From assembly GCA_963920705.1 (NCBI GenBank), contig CAWUCO010000207.1:682001-746000 (forward strand): a stretch of 64,000 nucleotides of DNA, written 5' to 3'. A program made the translations under genes and the position numbers. This DNA is from Odiellus spinosus. Lineage: Eukaryota > Arthropoda > Arachnida > Opiliones > Phalangiidae. Every line of letters starts with the position of its first letter. Position 1 is the stretch's first letter. Of this stretch, positions 24,120 through 35,717 are shown one piece after another. The notes under the pieces are model-generated. The model did no database searches. It was not told where the DNA came from and was given only the letters and a program-made list of their open reading frames with translations.

Positions 24120-27100
24120 TTATTTTTTAGATAGAACAATATTTGTTTTTCGAATGGTGTTGAATTTGTCTAAATCGCTTAAAAATCAAAATTTTTGTGT
24201 CCATTTGAATCCAATAATCTTGGATTTTTAAGCGTTTTTGCTTAATTTTAAAATTTTTTATATTTGTCACGTTTTGGCAATTTAGACAAAACCAAAGTCA
24301 TTCGAAAGAGCAATTAATGGACGGTCTAAATAATAAGAGTTTTCAAAAACCCGTTGAAAAACAAGAAAAATATTGCCAATTCAAGAAATCATACAATATC
24401 AAAATAGTCAAATTTGAGATTTTAAAAATTCGCTTTTTGATTTTAGATGTTTTTTGAATTGGCCATATTTTCCATGTTTTTCAACGGATTTTCTAAAACT
24501 CTTATTTTTTAGATAGACCAATATTTGCTCTTTCGAATGGTGTTGAATTTGTCTAAATCGCTTAAAAATCAAATGTTTTGTGTCCATTTGAATCCAATAA
24601 TCTTGGATTTTTAAGCGTTTTTGCTTAATTTTAAAAATTTTTATATTTGTCACGTTTTGGCAATTTAGACAAAACCAAAGTCATTCGAAAGAGCAATTAA
24701 TGGACGGTCTAAATAATAAGAGTTTTCAAAAACCAGTTGAAAAACAAGAAAAATATGGCCAATTCAAGAAATCATACAATATCAAAATAGTCAAATTTGA
24801 GATTTTAAAAATTCGCTTTTTGATTTTAGATGTTTTTTGAATTGGACCTATTTTCCATGTTTTTCAACAGATTTTCCAAAACTCTTATTTTTTAGATAGA
24901 CCAATATTTGCTCTTTCGAATGGTGTTGAATTTGTCTAAATCGCTTAAAAATCAAAAGTTTTGTGTCCATTTGAATCCAATAATCTTGGATTTTTAAGCG
25001 TTTTTGCTTAATTTTAACAAATTTTATATTTGTCACGTTTTGGCAATTTAGACAAAACCAAAGTCATTCTAAAGAGCAATTAATGGACAGTCTAAGTAAT
25101 AAGAGTTTTCAAAAATCCGTTGAAAAACAAGAAAAATATGGCCAATTCAAGAAATCATACAATATCAAAATAGTCAAATTTCAGATTTTAAAAATTCGCT
25201 TTTTGATATTAGATGTTTTTTGAATTGGCCATATTTTCCATGTTTTTCAACGGATTTTCCAAAACTCTTATTTTTTAGATAGACCAATATTTGCTCTTTC
25301 GAATGGTGTTGAATTTGTCTAAATCGCTTAAAAATCAAAAGTTTTGTGTCCATTTGAATCCAATAATCTTGGATTTTTAAGCGTTTTTGCTTAATTTTAA
25401 CCAATTTTATATTTGTCACGTTTTGGCAATTTAGACAAAACCAAAGTCATTCGAAAGAGCAATTAATGGACAGTCTAAATAATAAGAGTTTTCAAAAATC
25501 CGTTGAAAAACAAGAAAAATATGGCCAATTCAAGAAATCATACAATATCAAAATAGTCAAATTTCAGATTTTAAAAATTCGCTTTTTGATATTAGATGTT
25601 TTTTGAATTGGCCATATTTTCCATGTTTTTCAACGGATTTTCCAAAACTCTTATTTTTTAGATAGACCAATATTTGCTCTTTCGAATGGTGTTGAATTTG
25701 TCTAAATCGCTTAAAAATCAAATGTTTTGTGTCCATTTGAATCCAATAATCTTGGATTTTTAAACGTTTTTTCTTAATTTTAACCAATTTTATATTTGTC
25801 ACGTTTTGGCAATTTAGACAAAACCAAAGTCATTCGAAAGAGCAATTAATGGACAGTCTAAATAATAAGATTTTTCAAAAATCCGTTGAAAAACAAGAAA
25901 AATATGGCCAATTCAAGAAATCATACAATATCAAAATATTCAACTTTCAGATTTTAAAAATTCGCTTTTTGATCTTAGATGTTTTTTGAATTGGCCATAT
26001 TTTCCATGTTTTTCAACGGATTTTCCAAAACTCTTATTTTTTAGATAGAACAATATTTGTTTTTCGAATGGTGTTGAATTTGTCTAAATCGCTTAAAAAT
26101 CAAAATTTTTGTGTCCATTTGAATCCAATAATCTTGGATTTTTAAGCGTTTTTGCTTAATTTTAAATTTTTTTATATTTGTCACGTTTTGGCAATTTAGA
26201 CAAAACCAAAGTCATTCTAAAGAGCAATTAATGGACAGTCTAAGTAATAAGAGTTTTCAAAAATCCGTTGAAAAACAAGAAAAATATGGCCAATTCAAGA
26301 AATCATACAATATCAAAATAGTCAACTTTCAGATTTTAAAAATTCGCTTTTTGATCTTAGATGTTTTTTGAATTGGCCATATTTTCCATGTTTTTCAACG
26401 GATTTTCCAAAACTCTTATTTTTTAGATAGAACAATATTTGTTTTTCGAATGGTGTTGAATTTGTCTAAATCGCTTAAAAATCAAAATTTTTGTGTCCAT
26501 TTGAATCCAATAATCTTGGATTTTTAAGCGTTTTTTCTTAATTTTAAAATTTTTTATATTTGTCACGTTTTGGCAATTTAGACAAAACCAAAGTCATTCT
26601 AAAGAGCAATTAATGGACAGTCTAAGTAATAAGAGTTTTCAAAAATCCGTTGAAAAACAAGAAAAATATGGCCAATTCAAGAAATCATACAATATCAAAA
26701 TAGTCAAATTTCAGATTTTAAAAATTCGCTTTTTGATATTAGATGTTTTTTGAATTGGCCATATTTTCCATGTTTTTCAACGGATTTTCCAAAACTCTTA
26801 TTTTTTAGATAGAACAATATTTGTTTTTCGAATGGTGTTGAATTTGTCTAAATCGCTTAAAAATCAAAATTTTTGTGTCCATTTGAATCCAATAATCTTG
26901 GATTTTTAAGCGTTTTTGCTTAATTTTAAAATTTTTTATATTTGTCACGTTTTGGCAATTTAGACAAAACCAAAGTCATTCGAAAGAGCAATTAATGGAC
27001 GGTCTAAATAATAAGAGTTTTCAAAAACCCGTTGAAAAACAAGAAAAATATTGCCAATTCAAGAAATCATACAATATCAAAATAGTCAAATTTGAGATTT

Positions 27101-29700
27101 TAAAAATTCGCTTTTTGATTTTAGATGTTTTTTGAATTGGCCATATTTTCCATGTTTTTCAACGGATTTTCTAAAACTCTTATTTTTTAGATAGACCAAT
27201 ATTTGCTCTTTCGAATGGTGTTGAATTTGTCTAAATCGCTTAAAAATCAAATGTTTTGTGTCCATTTGAATCCAATAATCTTGGATTTTTAAGCGTTTTT
27301 GCTTAATTTTAAAAATTTTTATATTTGTCACGTTTTGGCAATTTAGACAAAACCAAAGTCATTCGAAAGAGCAATTAATGGACGGTCTAAATAATAAGAG
27401 TTTTCAAAAACCAGTTGAAAAACAAGAAAAATATGGCCAATTCAAGAAATCATACAATATCAAAATAGTCAAATTTGAGATTTTAAAAATTCGCTTTTTG
27501 ATTTTAGATGTTTTTTGAATTGGACCTATTTTCCATGTTTTTCAACAGATTTTCCAAAACTCTTATTTTTTAGATAGACCAATATTTGCTCTTTCGAATG
27601 GTGTTGAATTTGTCTAAATCGCTTAAAAATCAAAAGTTTTGTGTCCATTTGAATCCAATAATCTTGGATTTTTAAGCGTTTTTGCTTAATTTTAACAAAT
27701 TTTATATTTGTCACGTTTTGGCAATTTAGACAAAACCAAAGTCATTCTAAAGAGCAATTAATGGACAGTCTAAGTAATAAGAGTTTTCAAAAATCCGTTG
27801 AAAAACAAGAAAAATATGGCCAATTCAAGAAATCATACAATATCAAAATAGTCAAATTTCAGATTTTAAAAATTCGCTTTTTGATATTAGATGTTTTTTG
27901 AATTGGCCATATTTTCCATGTTTTTCAACGGATTTTCCAAAACTCTTATTTTTTAGATAGACCAATATTTGCTCTTTCGAATGGTGTTGAATTTGTCTAA
28001 ATCGCTTAAAAATCAAAAGTTTTGTGTCCATTTGAATCCAATAATCTTGGATTTTTAAGCGTTTTTGCTTAATTTTAACCAATTTTATATTTGTCACGTT
28101 TTGGCAATTTAGACAAAACCAAAGTCATTCGAAAGAGCAATTAATGGACAGTCTAAATAATAAGAGTTTTCAAAAATCCGTTGAAAAACAAGAAAAATAT
28201 GGCCAATTCAAGAAATCATACAATATCAAAATAGTCAAATTTCAGATTTTAAAAATTCGCTTTTTGATATTAGATGTTTTTTGAATTGGCCATATTTTCC
28301 ATGTTTTTCAACGGATTTTCCAAAACTCTTATTTTTTAGATAGACCAATATTTGCTCTTTCGAATGGTGTTGAATTTGTCTAAATCGCTTAAAAATCAAA
28401 TGTTTTGTGTCCATTTGAATCCAATAATCTTGGATTTTTAAACGTTTTTTCTTAATTTTAACCAATTTTATATTTGTCACGTTTTGGCAATTTAGACAAA
28501 ACCAAAGTCATTCGAAAGAGCAATTAATGGACAGTCTAAATAATAAGATTTTTCAAAAATCCGTTGAAAAACAAGAAAAATATGGCCAATTCAAGAAATC
28601 ATACAATATCAAAATATTCAACTTTCAGATTTTAAAAATTCGCTTTTTGATCTTAGATGTTTTTTGAATTGGCCATATTTTCCATGTTTTTCAACGGATT
28701 TTCCAAAACTCTTATTTTTTAGATAGAACAATATTTGTTTTTCGAATGGTGTTGAATTTGTCTAAATCGCTTAAAAATCAAAATTTTTGTGTCCATTTGA
28801 ATCCAATAATCTTGGATTTTTAAGCGTTTTTGCTTAATTTTAAATTTTTTTATATTTGTCACGTTTTGGCAATTTAGACAAAACCAAAGTCATTCTAAAG
28901 AGCAATTAATGGACAGTCTAAGTAATAAGAGTTTTCAAAAATCCGTTGAAAAACAAGAAAAATATGGCCAATTCAAGAAATCATACAATATCAAAATAGT
29001 CAACTTTCAGATTTTAAAAATTCGCTTTTTGATCTTAGATGTTTTTTGAATTGGCCATATTTTCCATGTTTTTCAACGGATTTTCCAAAACTCTTATTTT
29101 TTAGATAGAACAATATTTGTTTTTCGAATGGTGTTGAATTTGTCTAAATCGCTTAAAAATCAAAATTTTTGTGTCCATTTGAATCCAATAATCTTGGATT
29201 TTTAAGCGTTTTTTCTTAATTTTAAAATTTTTTATATTTGTCACGTTTTGGCAATTTAGACAAAACCAAAGTCATTCTAAAGAGCAATTAATGGACAGTC
29301 TAAGTAATAAGAGTTTTCAAAAATCCGTTGAAAAACAAGAAAAATATGGCCACTTCAAGAAATCATACAATATCAAAATAGTCAAATTTCAGATTTTAAA
29401 AATTCGCTTTTTGATATTAGATGTTTTTTGAATTGGCCATATTTTCCATGTTTTTCAACGGATTTTCCAAAACTCTTATTTTTTAGATAGAACAATATTT
29501 GTTTTTCGAATGGTGTTGAATTTGTCTAAATCGCTTAAAAATCAAAATTTTTGTGTCCATTTGAATCCAATAATCTTGGATTTTTAAGCTTTTTTGCTTA
29601 ATTTTAAAATTTTTTATATTTGTCACGTTTTGGCAATTTAGACAAAACCAAAGTCATTCGAAAGAGCAATTAATGGACGGTCTAAATAATAAGAGTTTTC
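24120..29700. repeat. 7-monomer higher-order repeat, 2678-bp period
   Basis: The copy at 24408 matches 27086, 24848 matches 27526, 25174 matches 27852 and 25557 matches 28235, all 2678 bp apart. Private variants move together: TATTGCCAATTC (near 24372 and 27050), TTTTCTAAAACTC (near 24490 and 27168) and TAAGATTTTTCAAAAATCC (near 25867 and 28545). Two copies end just before the second insertion. Confidence 0.87.
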
Positions 29701-29758
29701 AAAAATCCGTTGAAAAACAAGAAAAATATGGCCAATTCAAGAAATCATACAATATCAA

Positions 29759-29771
29759 AATAGTCAAATTT
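29759..29771. repeat. Left target-site duplication of second insertion
   Basis: AATAGTCAAATTT, normal satellite sequence at the centre between the two inverted arms, repeated exactly at 30079-30091. Confidence 0.75.
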
Positions 29772-29911
29772 GAAACGGAGTCTTTCACGGTGTTTCAACC
29801 TTATCTACAGCTTTTGTTATCTCAGTCTTAGTATTCATCCGAAACGTATAGAAAAATATAGAGTACCCCCACGAGCCTAACACATTTTTCTCTCTCGAAT
29901 GCAAACACTCA

Positions 29912-30004
29912 ATGAAACGGACTCGCGGTCGCACGAAGAATAAGAAGAAGAAGAAGAAGGAGAAAACCTCAGTTATCATTGACAAAAAAGATTCCACCTC
30001 ATAA
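29912..30004 (+). CDS. Lysine-rich 30-codon open frame inside the second insertion (doubtful)
   Basis: ATG at 29912 and TAA at 30002-30004. The peptide starts MKRTRGRTKN, has a run of six lysines, then EKTSVIIDKKDSTS. The frame is open upstream for another 20 codons after a TAG at 29849, so this could be the 3' end of a longer coding sequence captured as a partial retrocopy. The lysine run comes from a repetitive AAGAAG tract, which can equally arise by slippage. I recognise no family. It resembles the basic tails of nuclear or ribosomal proteins in composition only. Confidence 0.2.
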   Translation: MKRTRGRTKNKKKKKKEKTSVIIDKKDSTS

Positions 30005-30050
30005 GACAAATCTCCATAGACTTTTCTAATGAAATTTTGAGACACCTATA

Positions 30051-30056
30051 AATAAA
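30051..30056 (+). promoter_or_regulatory. Possible AATAAA polyadenylation signal
   Basis: AATAAA lies 47 bp after the stop of the lysine-rich frame and overlaps the start of the terminal palindrome. The context CCTATAAATAAA could also be read as a TATA-like element. No poly-A tract follows, which argues against use in the inserted copy. Confidence 0.25.
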
Positions 30057-30078
30057 ACAGGCCAGCTGGCCTGTTTTT
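30054..30078 (+). terminator. Perfect 24-bp palindrome followed by T at right end of insertion
   Basis: The half-site AAAACAGGCCAG is followed immediately by its exact reverse complement (30054-30077), centred on AGCT, then one further T before the duplicated target. As RNA this gives a GC-core hairpin with a U-rich 3' end, the form of an intrinsic terminator. It lies exactly at the element boundary, so it may define the 3' end of the RNA that was inserted, or be an RT recognition structure. Confidence 0.45.
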
Positions 30079-30091
30079 AATAGTCAAATTT
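30079..30091. repeat. Right target-site duplication of second insertion
   Basis: AATAGTCAAATTT, identical to 29759-29771. Satellite resumes directly with CAGATTTTAAAAATACGC, which already carries the subfamily B base (TACGC instead of TTCGC). Confidence 0.75.
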
Positions 30092-33089
30092 CAGATTTTA
30101 AAAATACGCATTTTGATATTAGATGTTTTTTTGAATTTGCCATATTTTCGATGTTTTTCAACGGATTTTCCAAAGCTCTTGTTTTTTAGATTGATCAATA
30201 TTTGCTCTTTTGATAGGTGTTGATTTTGTCTAAATCGCTTAAAAATCAAATTTTTGTGTCCATTTGAATCCAATAATCTTTGATTTTTTAAGCGTTTTTG
30301 CTTAATTTCAACCCATTTTATATTTGTTACGATCTAGCAATTCAGACAAAACCAATGTCATTCGAAAGAGCAGTTATTGGACAGTCTAAATAGAGTTTTA
30401 AAAAATCCGTAGAAAAACAAGAATAATATAACCAATTCAAGAAATCGTACAATATTAAAATAGTCAAATTTCAGATTTTAAAAATATGCTTTTTGATATT
30501 AGATGTTTTTTTGAATTTGCCATATTTTCCATGTTTTTCAACGGATTTTCCAAAGCTCTTGTTTTTTAGATTGATCAATATTTGCTCTTTCGATAGGTGT
30601 TGATTTTGTCTAAATCGCTTAAAAATCAAATTTTTGTGTCCATTTGAATCCAATAATCTTGATTTTTAAGCGTTTTTGCTTAAATTCAACCCATTTTATA
30701 TTTTTTACGTTTTGGCAATTTAGACAAAACCAATGTCATTCGAAAGAGCAATTATTTGACAGTCTAAATAATAAGAGTTTTCAAAAATCCGTTGAAAAAC
30801 AAGAATAATATGGCCAATTCAAGAAATCATAAAATATGAAAATAGTCAAATTTCAGATTTTAAAAATACGCTTTTTGATATTAGATGTTTTTTTTAATTT
30901 GCCATATTTTCCATGTTTTTCAACGGATTTTCCTAAACTCTTGTTTTTTAGATTGATCAATATTTGCTCTTTCGATAGGTGTTGATTTTGTCTAAATCGC
31001 TTAAAAATCAAATTTTTGTGTCCATTTGAATCCAATAATCTTTGATTTTTAAGCGTTTTTGCTTAAATTCAACCCATTTTATATTTGTTACGTTTTGGCA
31101 ATTTAGACAAAACCAATGTCATTCGAAAGAGCAATTATTTGACAGTCTAAATAATAAGAGTTTTCAAAAATCCGTTGAAAAACAAGAATAATATGGCCAA
31201 TTCAAGAAATCATACAATATCAAAATAGTCAAATTTCAGATTTTAAAAATACACTTTTTTATATTAGATGTTTTTTTGAATTTGCCATATTTTCCATGTT
31301 TTTCAACGGATTTTCCAAAACTCTAGTTTTTTAGATTGACCAATATTTGCTCTTTTGATAGGTGTTGATTTTGTCTAAATCGCTTAAAAATCAAATGTTT
31401 TGTGTCCATTTGAATCCAATAATCTTTGATTTTTAAGCGTTTTTGCTTAATTTCAACCCATTTTATATTTGTTACGCTCTGGCAATTTAGAAAAAACCAA
31501 TGTCATTCGAAAGAGCAGTTATTGGACAGTCTAAATAATAAGAGTTTTCAAAAATCCGTTGAAAAACAAGAAAAATATGGCCAATTCAAGAAATCATACA
31601 ACATCAAAATAGTCAAATTTCAGATTTTAAAAATTCGCTTTTTGATCTTAGATGTTTTTTGAATTGGCCATATTTTCCATGTTTTTCAACGGATTTTCCA
31701 AAACTCTTGTTTTTAAGATAGACCAATATTTGTTCTTTCGAGTGGTGTTAATTTTGTCTAAATCGCTTAAATATCAAATGTTTTGTTTCCATTTGAATCC
31801 AATAATCTTGAATTTTTAAGCGTTTTTGCTTAATTTTAACCAATTTTATATTTGTCACGTTTCGGCAATTTAGACAAAACCAAAGTCATTCGAAAGAGCA
31901 ATTAATGGACAGTCTAAATTATAAGAGTTTTCAAAAATCCGTTGAAAAACAAGAAAAATATGGCCAATTCAAGAAATCATACAATATCAAAATAGTAAAA
32001 TTTGAGATTTTAAAAATTCGCTTTTTGATCTTAGATGTTTTTTGAATTGGCCATATTTTCCATGTTTTTCAACGGATTTTCCAAAACTCTTATTTTTTAG
32101 ATAGACCAAAATTTGCTCTTTCAAATGATGTTAAATTTGTCTAAATCGCTTAAAAATCAAAAGTTTTGTGTCCATTTGAATCCAATAATCGTGGATTTTT
32201 AAGCGTTTTTGCTTAATTTTACCAATTTTATATTTGTCACGTTTTGGCAATTTAGACAAAACCAAAGTCATTAGAAAGAGCAATTAATGGACAGTCTAAA
32301 TAATAAGAGTTTTCAAAAATCTGTTGAAAAACAAGAAAAATATGGCCAATTCAAGAAATCATACAATATCAAAATGTTCAAATTTGAGATTTTAAAAATT
32401 CGCTTTTGATATTAGATGTTTTTTGAATTGGCTATATTTTCCATGTTTTTCAACGGATTTTCCAAAACTCTTGTTTTTAAGATAGACCAATATTTGTTCT
32501 TTCGAGTGGTGTTAATTTTGTCTAAATCGTTTAAATATCAAATGTTTTGTTTCCATTTGAATCCAATAATCTTGGATTTTTAAGCGTTTTTGCTTAATTT
32601 TAACCAATTTTATATTTGTCACGTTTTGGCAATTTAGACAAAACCAAAGTCATTCGAAAGAGCAATTAATGGACAGTCTAAATTATAAGAGTTTTCAAAA
32701 ATCCGTTGAAATAAAATAAAAATATGGCCAATTCAAGAAATCATACAATATCAAAATAGTCAAATTTCAGATTTTAAAAATTCGCTTTTTATATTAGATG
32801 TTCTTTGAATTGGCCATATTTTCCATGTTTTTCAACGGATTTTCCAAAGCTCTTGTTTTTTAGATTGACCAATATTTGCTCTTTCGAATGGTGTTGAATT
32901 TGTCTAAATCGCTTAAAAATCAAATGTTTTGTGTCCATTTGAATCCAATAATCTTGGATTTTTAAGCGTTGTTGCTTAATTTTAACCAATTTTATATTTG
33001 TCACGTTTTGGCAATTTAAACAAACCAAACTCATTCGAAAGAGCAATTAATGGACAGTCTAAATAATAAGAGTTTTCAAAAATCCGTTG

Positions 33090-33103
33090 AAAAAAAAAAA
33101 AAA
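33090..33103 (+). repeat. 14-bp A tract inside a left arm
   Basis: GTTGAAAAACAAGAAAAAT of other monomers is here GTTG followed by 14 A and then GAAAAAT. It is a local slippage or substitution event seen only in this monomer. Confidence 0.8.
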
Positions 33104-34933
33104 GAAAAATATGGCCAATTCAAGAAATCATACAATATCAAAATAGTCAAATTTCAGATTTTAAAAATTCGCTTTTTTATGAGATGTTTTTTGAATTTAT
33201 CTATAATTTCCATGTATTTCAACGGATTTTCCAAAATTCTTGTTTTTAGATAGACCAATACTTGGTCTTTCGAGAGGTGTTCATTTTGTTTAAATCGCTT
33301 AAAAATCAAATGTTTTGTGTCCATTTGAATCCAATAATCTTGGATTTTTAAGCGTTTTTGCTTAATTTTAACCAATTTTATATTTGTCACGTTTTGACAA
33401 TTTAGACAAAACCAAAGTCATTCGAAAGAGCAATTAATGGACAGTCTAAATAATAAGAGTTTTACAAAAATCCGTTGAAAAACAAGAAAAATATGGCCAA
33501 TTCAAGAAATCATACAATATCAAAATAGTCTAATTTCAGATTTTAAAAATTCGCTTTTTTTTATTAGATGTTTTTCTGAATTGGCTATATTTTCCATGTT
33601 TTTCAACGGATTTTCCAAAACTCTTGTTTTTTAGATTGACCAATATTTGCTCTTTCGAATGGGGTTGAATTTGTCTAAATCGCTTAAAATTCAAGTTTTG
33701 TGTCCATTTGAATCCAATAATCTTGGATTTTTAAGCGTTTTTGCTTAATTTTAACCAATTTTATATTTGTCACGTTTTGGCAATTTAGACAAAACCAAAG
33801 TCATTCGAAAGAGCAATTAATGGACAGTCTAAATAATAAGAGTTTTCAAAAATCCGTTGAAAAACAAGAAAAATATGGCCAATTCAAGAAATCATACAAT
33901 ATCAAAATAGTCAAATTTCAGATTTTAAAAATTCGCTTTTTTTTATTAGATGTTTTTTGAATTGGCTATATTTTACATGTTTTTCAACGGATTTTCCAAA
34001 ACTCTTGTTTTTTAGATTGACCAATATTTGCTCTTTCGAATGGTGTTGAATTTGTCTAAATCGCTTAAAAATCAAAAGTTTTGTGTCCATTTGAATCCAA
34101 TATTCTTGGATTTTTAAGCGTTTTTGCTTAATTTCAACCAATTTTATATTTGTCACGTTTTGGCAATTTAGACAAAACCAAAGTCATTCGAAAGAGCAAT
34201 TAATGGACCGTCTAAATAATAAGAGTTTTCAAAAATCCGTTGAAAAACTAGAAAAATATGGCCAATTCAAGAAATCATACAATATCAAAATAGTCAAATT
34301 TCAGATTTTAAAAAAATTCGCTTTTTTTATTAGGTGTTTTTTGAATTGGCTATATTTTCCATGTTTTTCAACGGATTTTCCAAAACTCTTGTTTTTTAGA
34401 TTGACCAATATTTGCTCTTTCGATAGGTGTTGATTTTGTCTAAATCGCTCAAAAATCAAGTTTTGTGTCCATTTGAATCCAATATTCTTGGATTTTTAAG
34501 CTTTTTTGCTTAATTTCAACCCATTATAAATTTGTTACGTTTTGGCAATTTAGACAAAACCAATGTCTTTCGAAAGAGCAATTATTGGACAGTCTAAATA
34601 ATAAGAGTTTTCAAAAATCCGTTGAAAAACAAGAATAATATGGCCAATTCAAGAAATCATACAATAACAAAATAGTCAAATTTAAGATTTTAAAAATACG
34701 CTTTTTGATATTAGATTTTTTTTTGAATTTGCATTATTTTCCATGTTATTCTACAGATTTTCCAAAACTCTTGTTTTTTAGATTGATCAATATTTGCTCT
34801 TTCGATAGGTGTTGATTTTGTCTAAATCGCTTAAAAATCAAATGCTTTGTGTCCATTTGAATCAAATAATCATTGATTTTTAAGCGTTTTAGCTTAATTT
34901 CAACCCATTTTATATTTGTTACGTTGAGGCAAT

Positions 34934-35305
34934 TTAGACAAAACCAATGTCTTTCGAAAGAGCAATTATTGGACAGTCTAGATAATAAGAGTTTTTAAAA
35001 ATCCGTTGAAAACAAGAATAATATGGCCAATTCAAGAAAGCATACAATATCAAAATAGTCAAATTTAAGATTTTAAAAATACGCTTTTTGATATTAGGTG
35101 TTTTTTTGAATTTGCCATATTTTCGATGTTTTCCAACGGATTTTCCTAAACTCTTGTTTTTTAGATTGATCAATATTTGCGCTTTCGAATGGTGTTGAAT
35201 TTGTCTAAATCGCTTAAAAATCAAATGTTTTGTGTCCATTTGAATCCAATAATCTTGGATTTTTAAGCGTTTTTGCTTAATTTTAACCAATTCTATATTT
35301 GTCAC
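34934..35305 (-). other. Longest satellite open frame (123 codons), judged non-coding
   Basis: A reverse-strand frame that normally stops at the end of the right arm continues here through the centre into the left arm of the same monomer. Two translated arms are therefore joined: one starts MTNIELVKIKQKRLKIQDYW, the other is the antisense of the opposite arm. It exists because this chimeric monomer lost the usual stop, and no other copy shares it. I list it only because it is the longest frame in the window. Confidence 0.6.
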
Positions 35306-35463
35306 GTTTTGGCAATTTAGACAAAACCAAAGTCATTCGAAAGAGCAGTTAATGGACAGTCTAAATAATAAGAGTTTTCAAAAATCAGTTGAAAAAAAGA
35401 AAAATATGGCCAATTCAAGAAATCATACAATATCAAAATAGTCAAATTTCAGATTTTAAAAAT

Positions 35464-35515
35464 TCGCTTTTTGCAGTGAATCCTTGTGGAAATTTATTAA
35501 TAAAGTCGCTTTTTG
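35464..35515. repeat. Small 32-bp insertion flanked by a 10-bp duplication
   Basis: In the normal monomer TTCGCTTTTTGATATT is continuous. Here TCGCTTTTTG (35464-35473) is followed by 32 bp of unrelated sequence beginning CAGTGAATCCTTGTGG (35474-35505), then TCGCTTTTTG again (35506-35515). The 32 bp do not occur elsewhere in the window. It could be a filler insertion from repair by template switching, or a severely truncated retro-insertion. It lies at the left edge of the right arm. Confidence 0.75.
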
Positions 35516-35711
35516 ATATTAGATGTTCTTTGAATTGGCCATATTTTCCATGTTTTTCAACGAATTTTCCAAAACTCTTGTTTTTTCGATAGACCAGTAT
35601 TTGCTCTTTCGAGTGGTGTTAATTTTGTCTAAATCGCTTAAAAATCAAATGTTTTGTGTCCATTTGAATCCAATAATCTTGGATTTTTAAGCATTTTTGC
35701 TTAATTTTAAC

Positions 35712-35717
35712 CAATTT
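35712..35717. other. 25-bp deletion between CAATTT microhomologies
   Basis: The spacer normally reads AACCAATTT-(25 bp including GTCACGTTTTGG)-AGAC. Here it reads AACCAATTTAGAC. The deleted piece lies between two CAATTT copies, one of which remains, as expected of slippage or microhomology-mediated repair. It removes the spacer block TATATTTGTCACGTTTTGG. Confidence 0.8.

Larger units (their letters stand above)
10109..29771. repeat. Satellite array, subfamily A, continuous block of ~51 monomers
   Basis: Uninterrupted head-to-tail monomers of about 383 bp. From 17132 to 19813 the same reverse-strand frame recurs every 383 bp without drift. Monomers differ at a small set of recurring positions: AAATGTTTTGTG, AAAAGTTTTGTG or AAAATTTTTGTG after the right arm; AACCAATTTT, AACAAATTTT or AAAATTTTTT before the left arm; GGACAG or GGACGG in the left arm. 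Their combinations define local higher-order repeats listed separately. No gene, RNA gene or foreign sequence is visible within the block. Confidence 0.95.
29772..30078 (+). mobile_element. 307-bp insertion ending in a perfect palindrome plus T; unidentified retro-inserted sequence
   Basis: Non-satellite sequence begins GAAACGGAGTCTTTCACGG and ends in a perfect 24-bp palindrome followed by one more T. It is flanked by a perfect 13-bp duplication of satellite sequence. Monomer phase across it is kept once insert and duplication are removed: equivalent positions 28235 and 30091 differ by 4 monomers plus 320 bp, within 4 bp. It contains AATAAA at 30051-30056 inside CCTATAAATAAA, and a 30-codon open frame on the + strand. 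There is no poly-A tail and there are no terminal inverted repeats. An 86-codon frame also runs on the - strand (29785-30045) with a poly-phenylalanine stretch, which is the antisense of the lysine codons. I infer a retro-inserted RNA or a short non-autonomous element. The hairpin-plus-T end resembles a polymerase terminator more than a polyadenylated end. Family unknown. Confidence 0.65.

Noticed and set aside
29785..30045. 86-codon reverse frame with a poly-phenylalanine run as a membrane protein
   Set aside because: The phenylalanine run is the antisense of an AAG-rich tract. The frame sits within a short insertion with better-placed features on the + strand and has no recognisable family.
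29772..30078. DNA transposon with terminal inverted repeats
   Set aside because: The two ends (GAAACGGAG… and …GCCTGTTTTT) are not complementary; the palindrome is only at the right end.
34934..35305. 123-codon reverse frame as a real gene
   Set aside because: It is a chance read-through of two arms in one chimeric A/B monomer and is absent from every other monomer.
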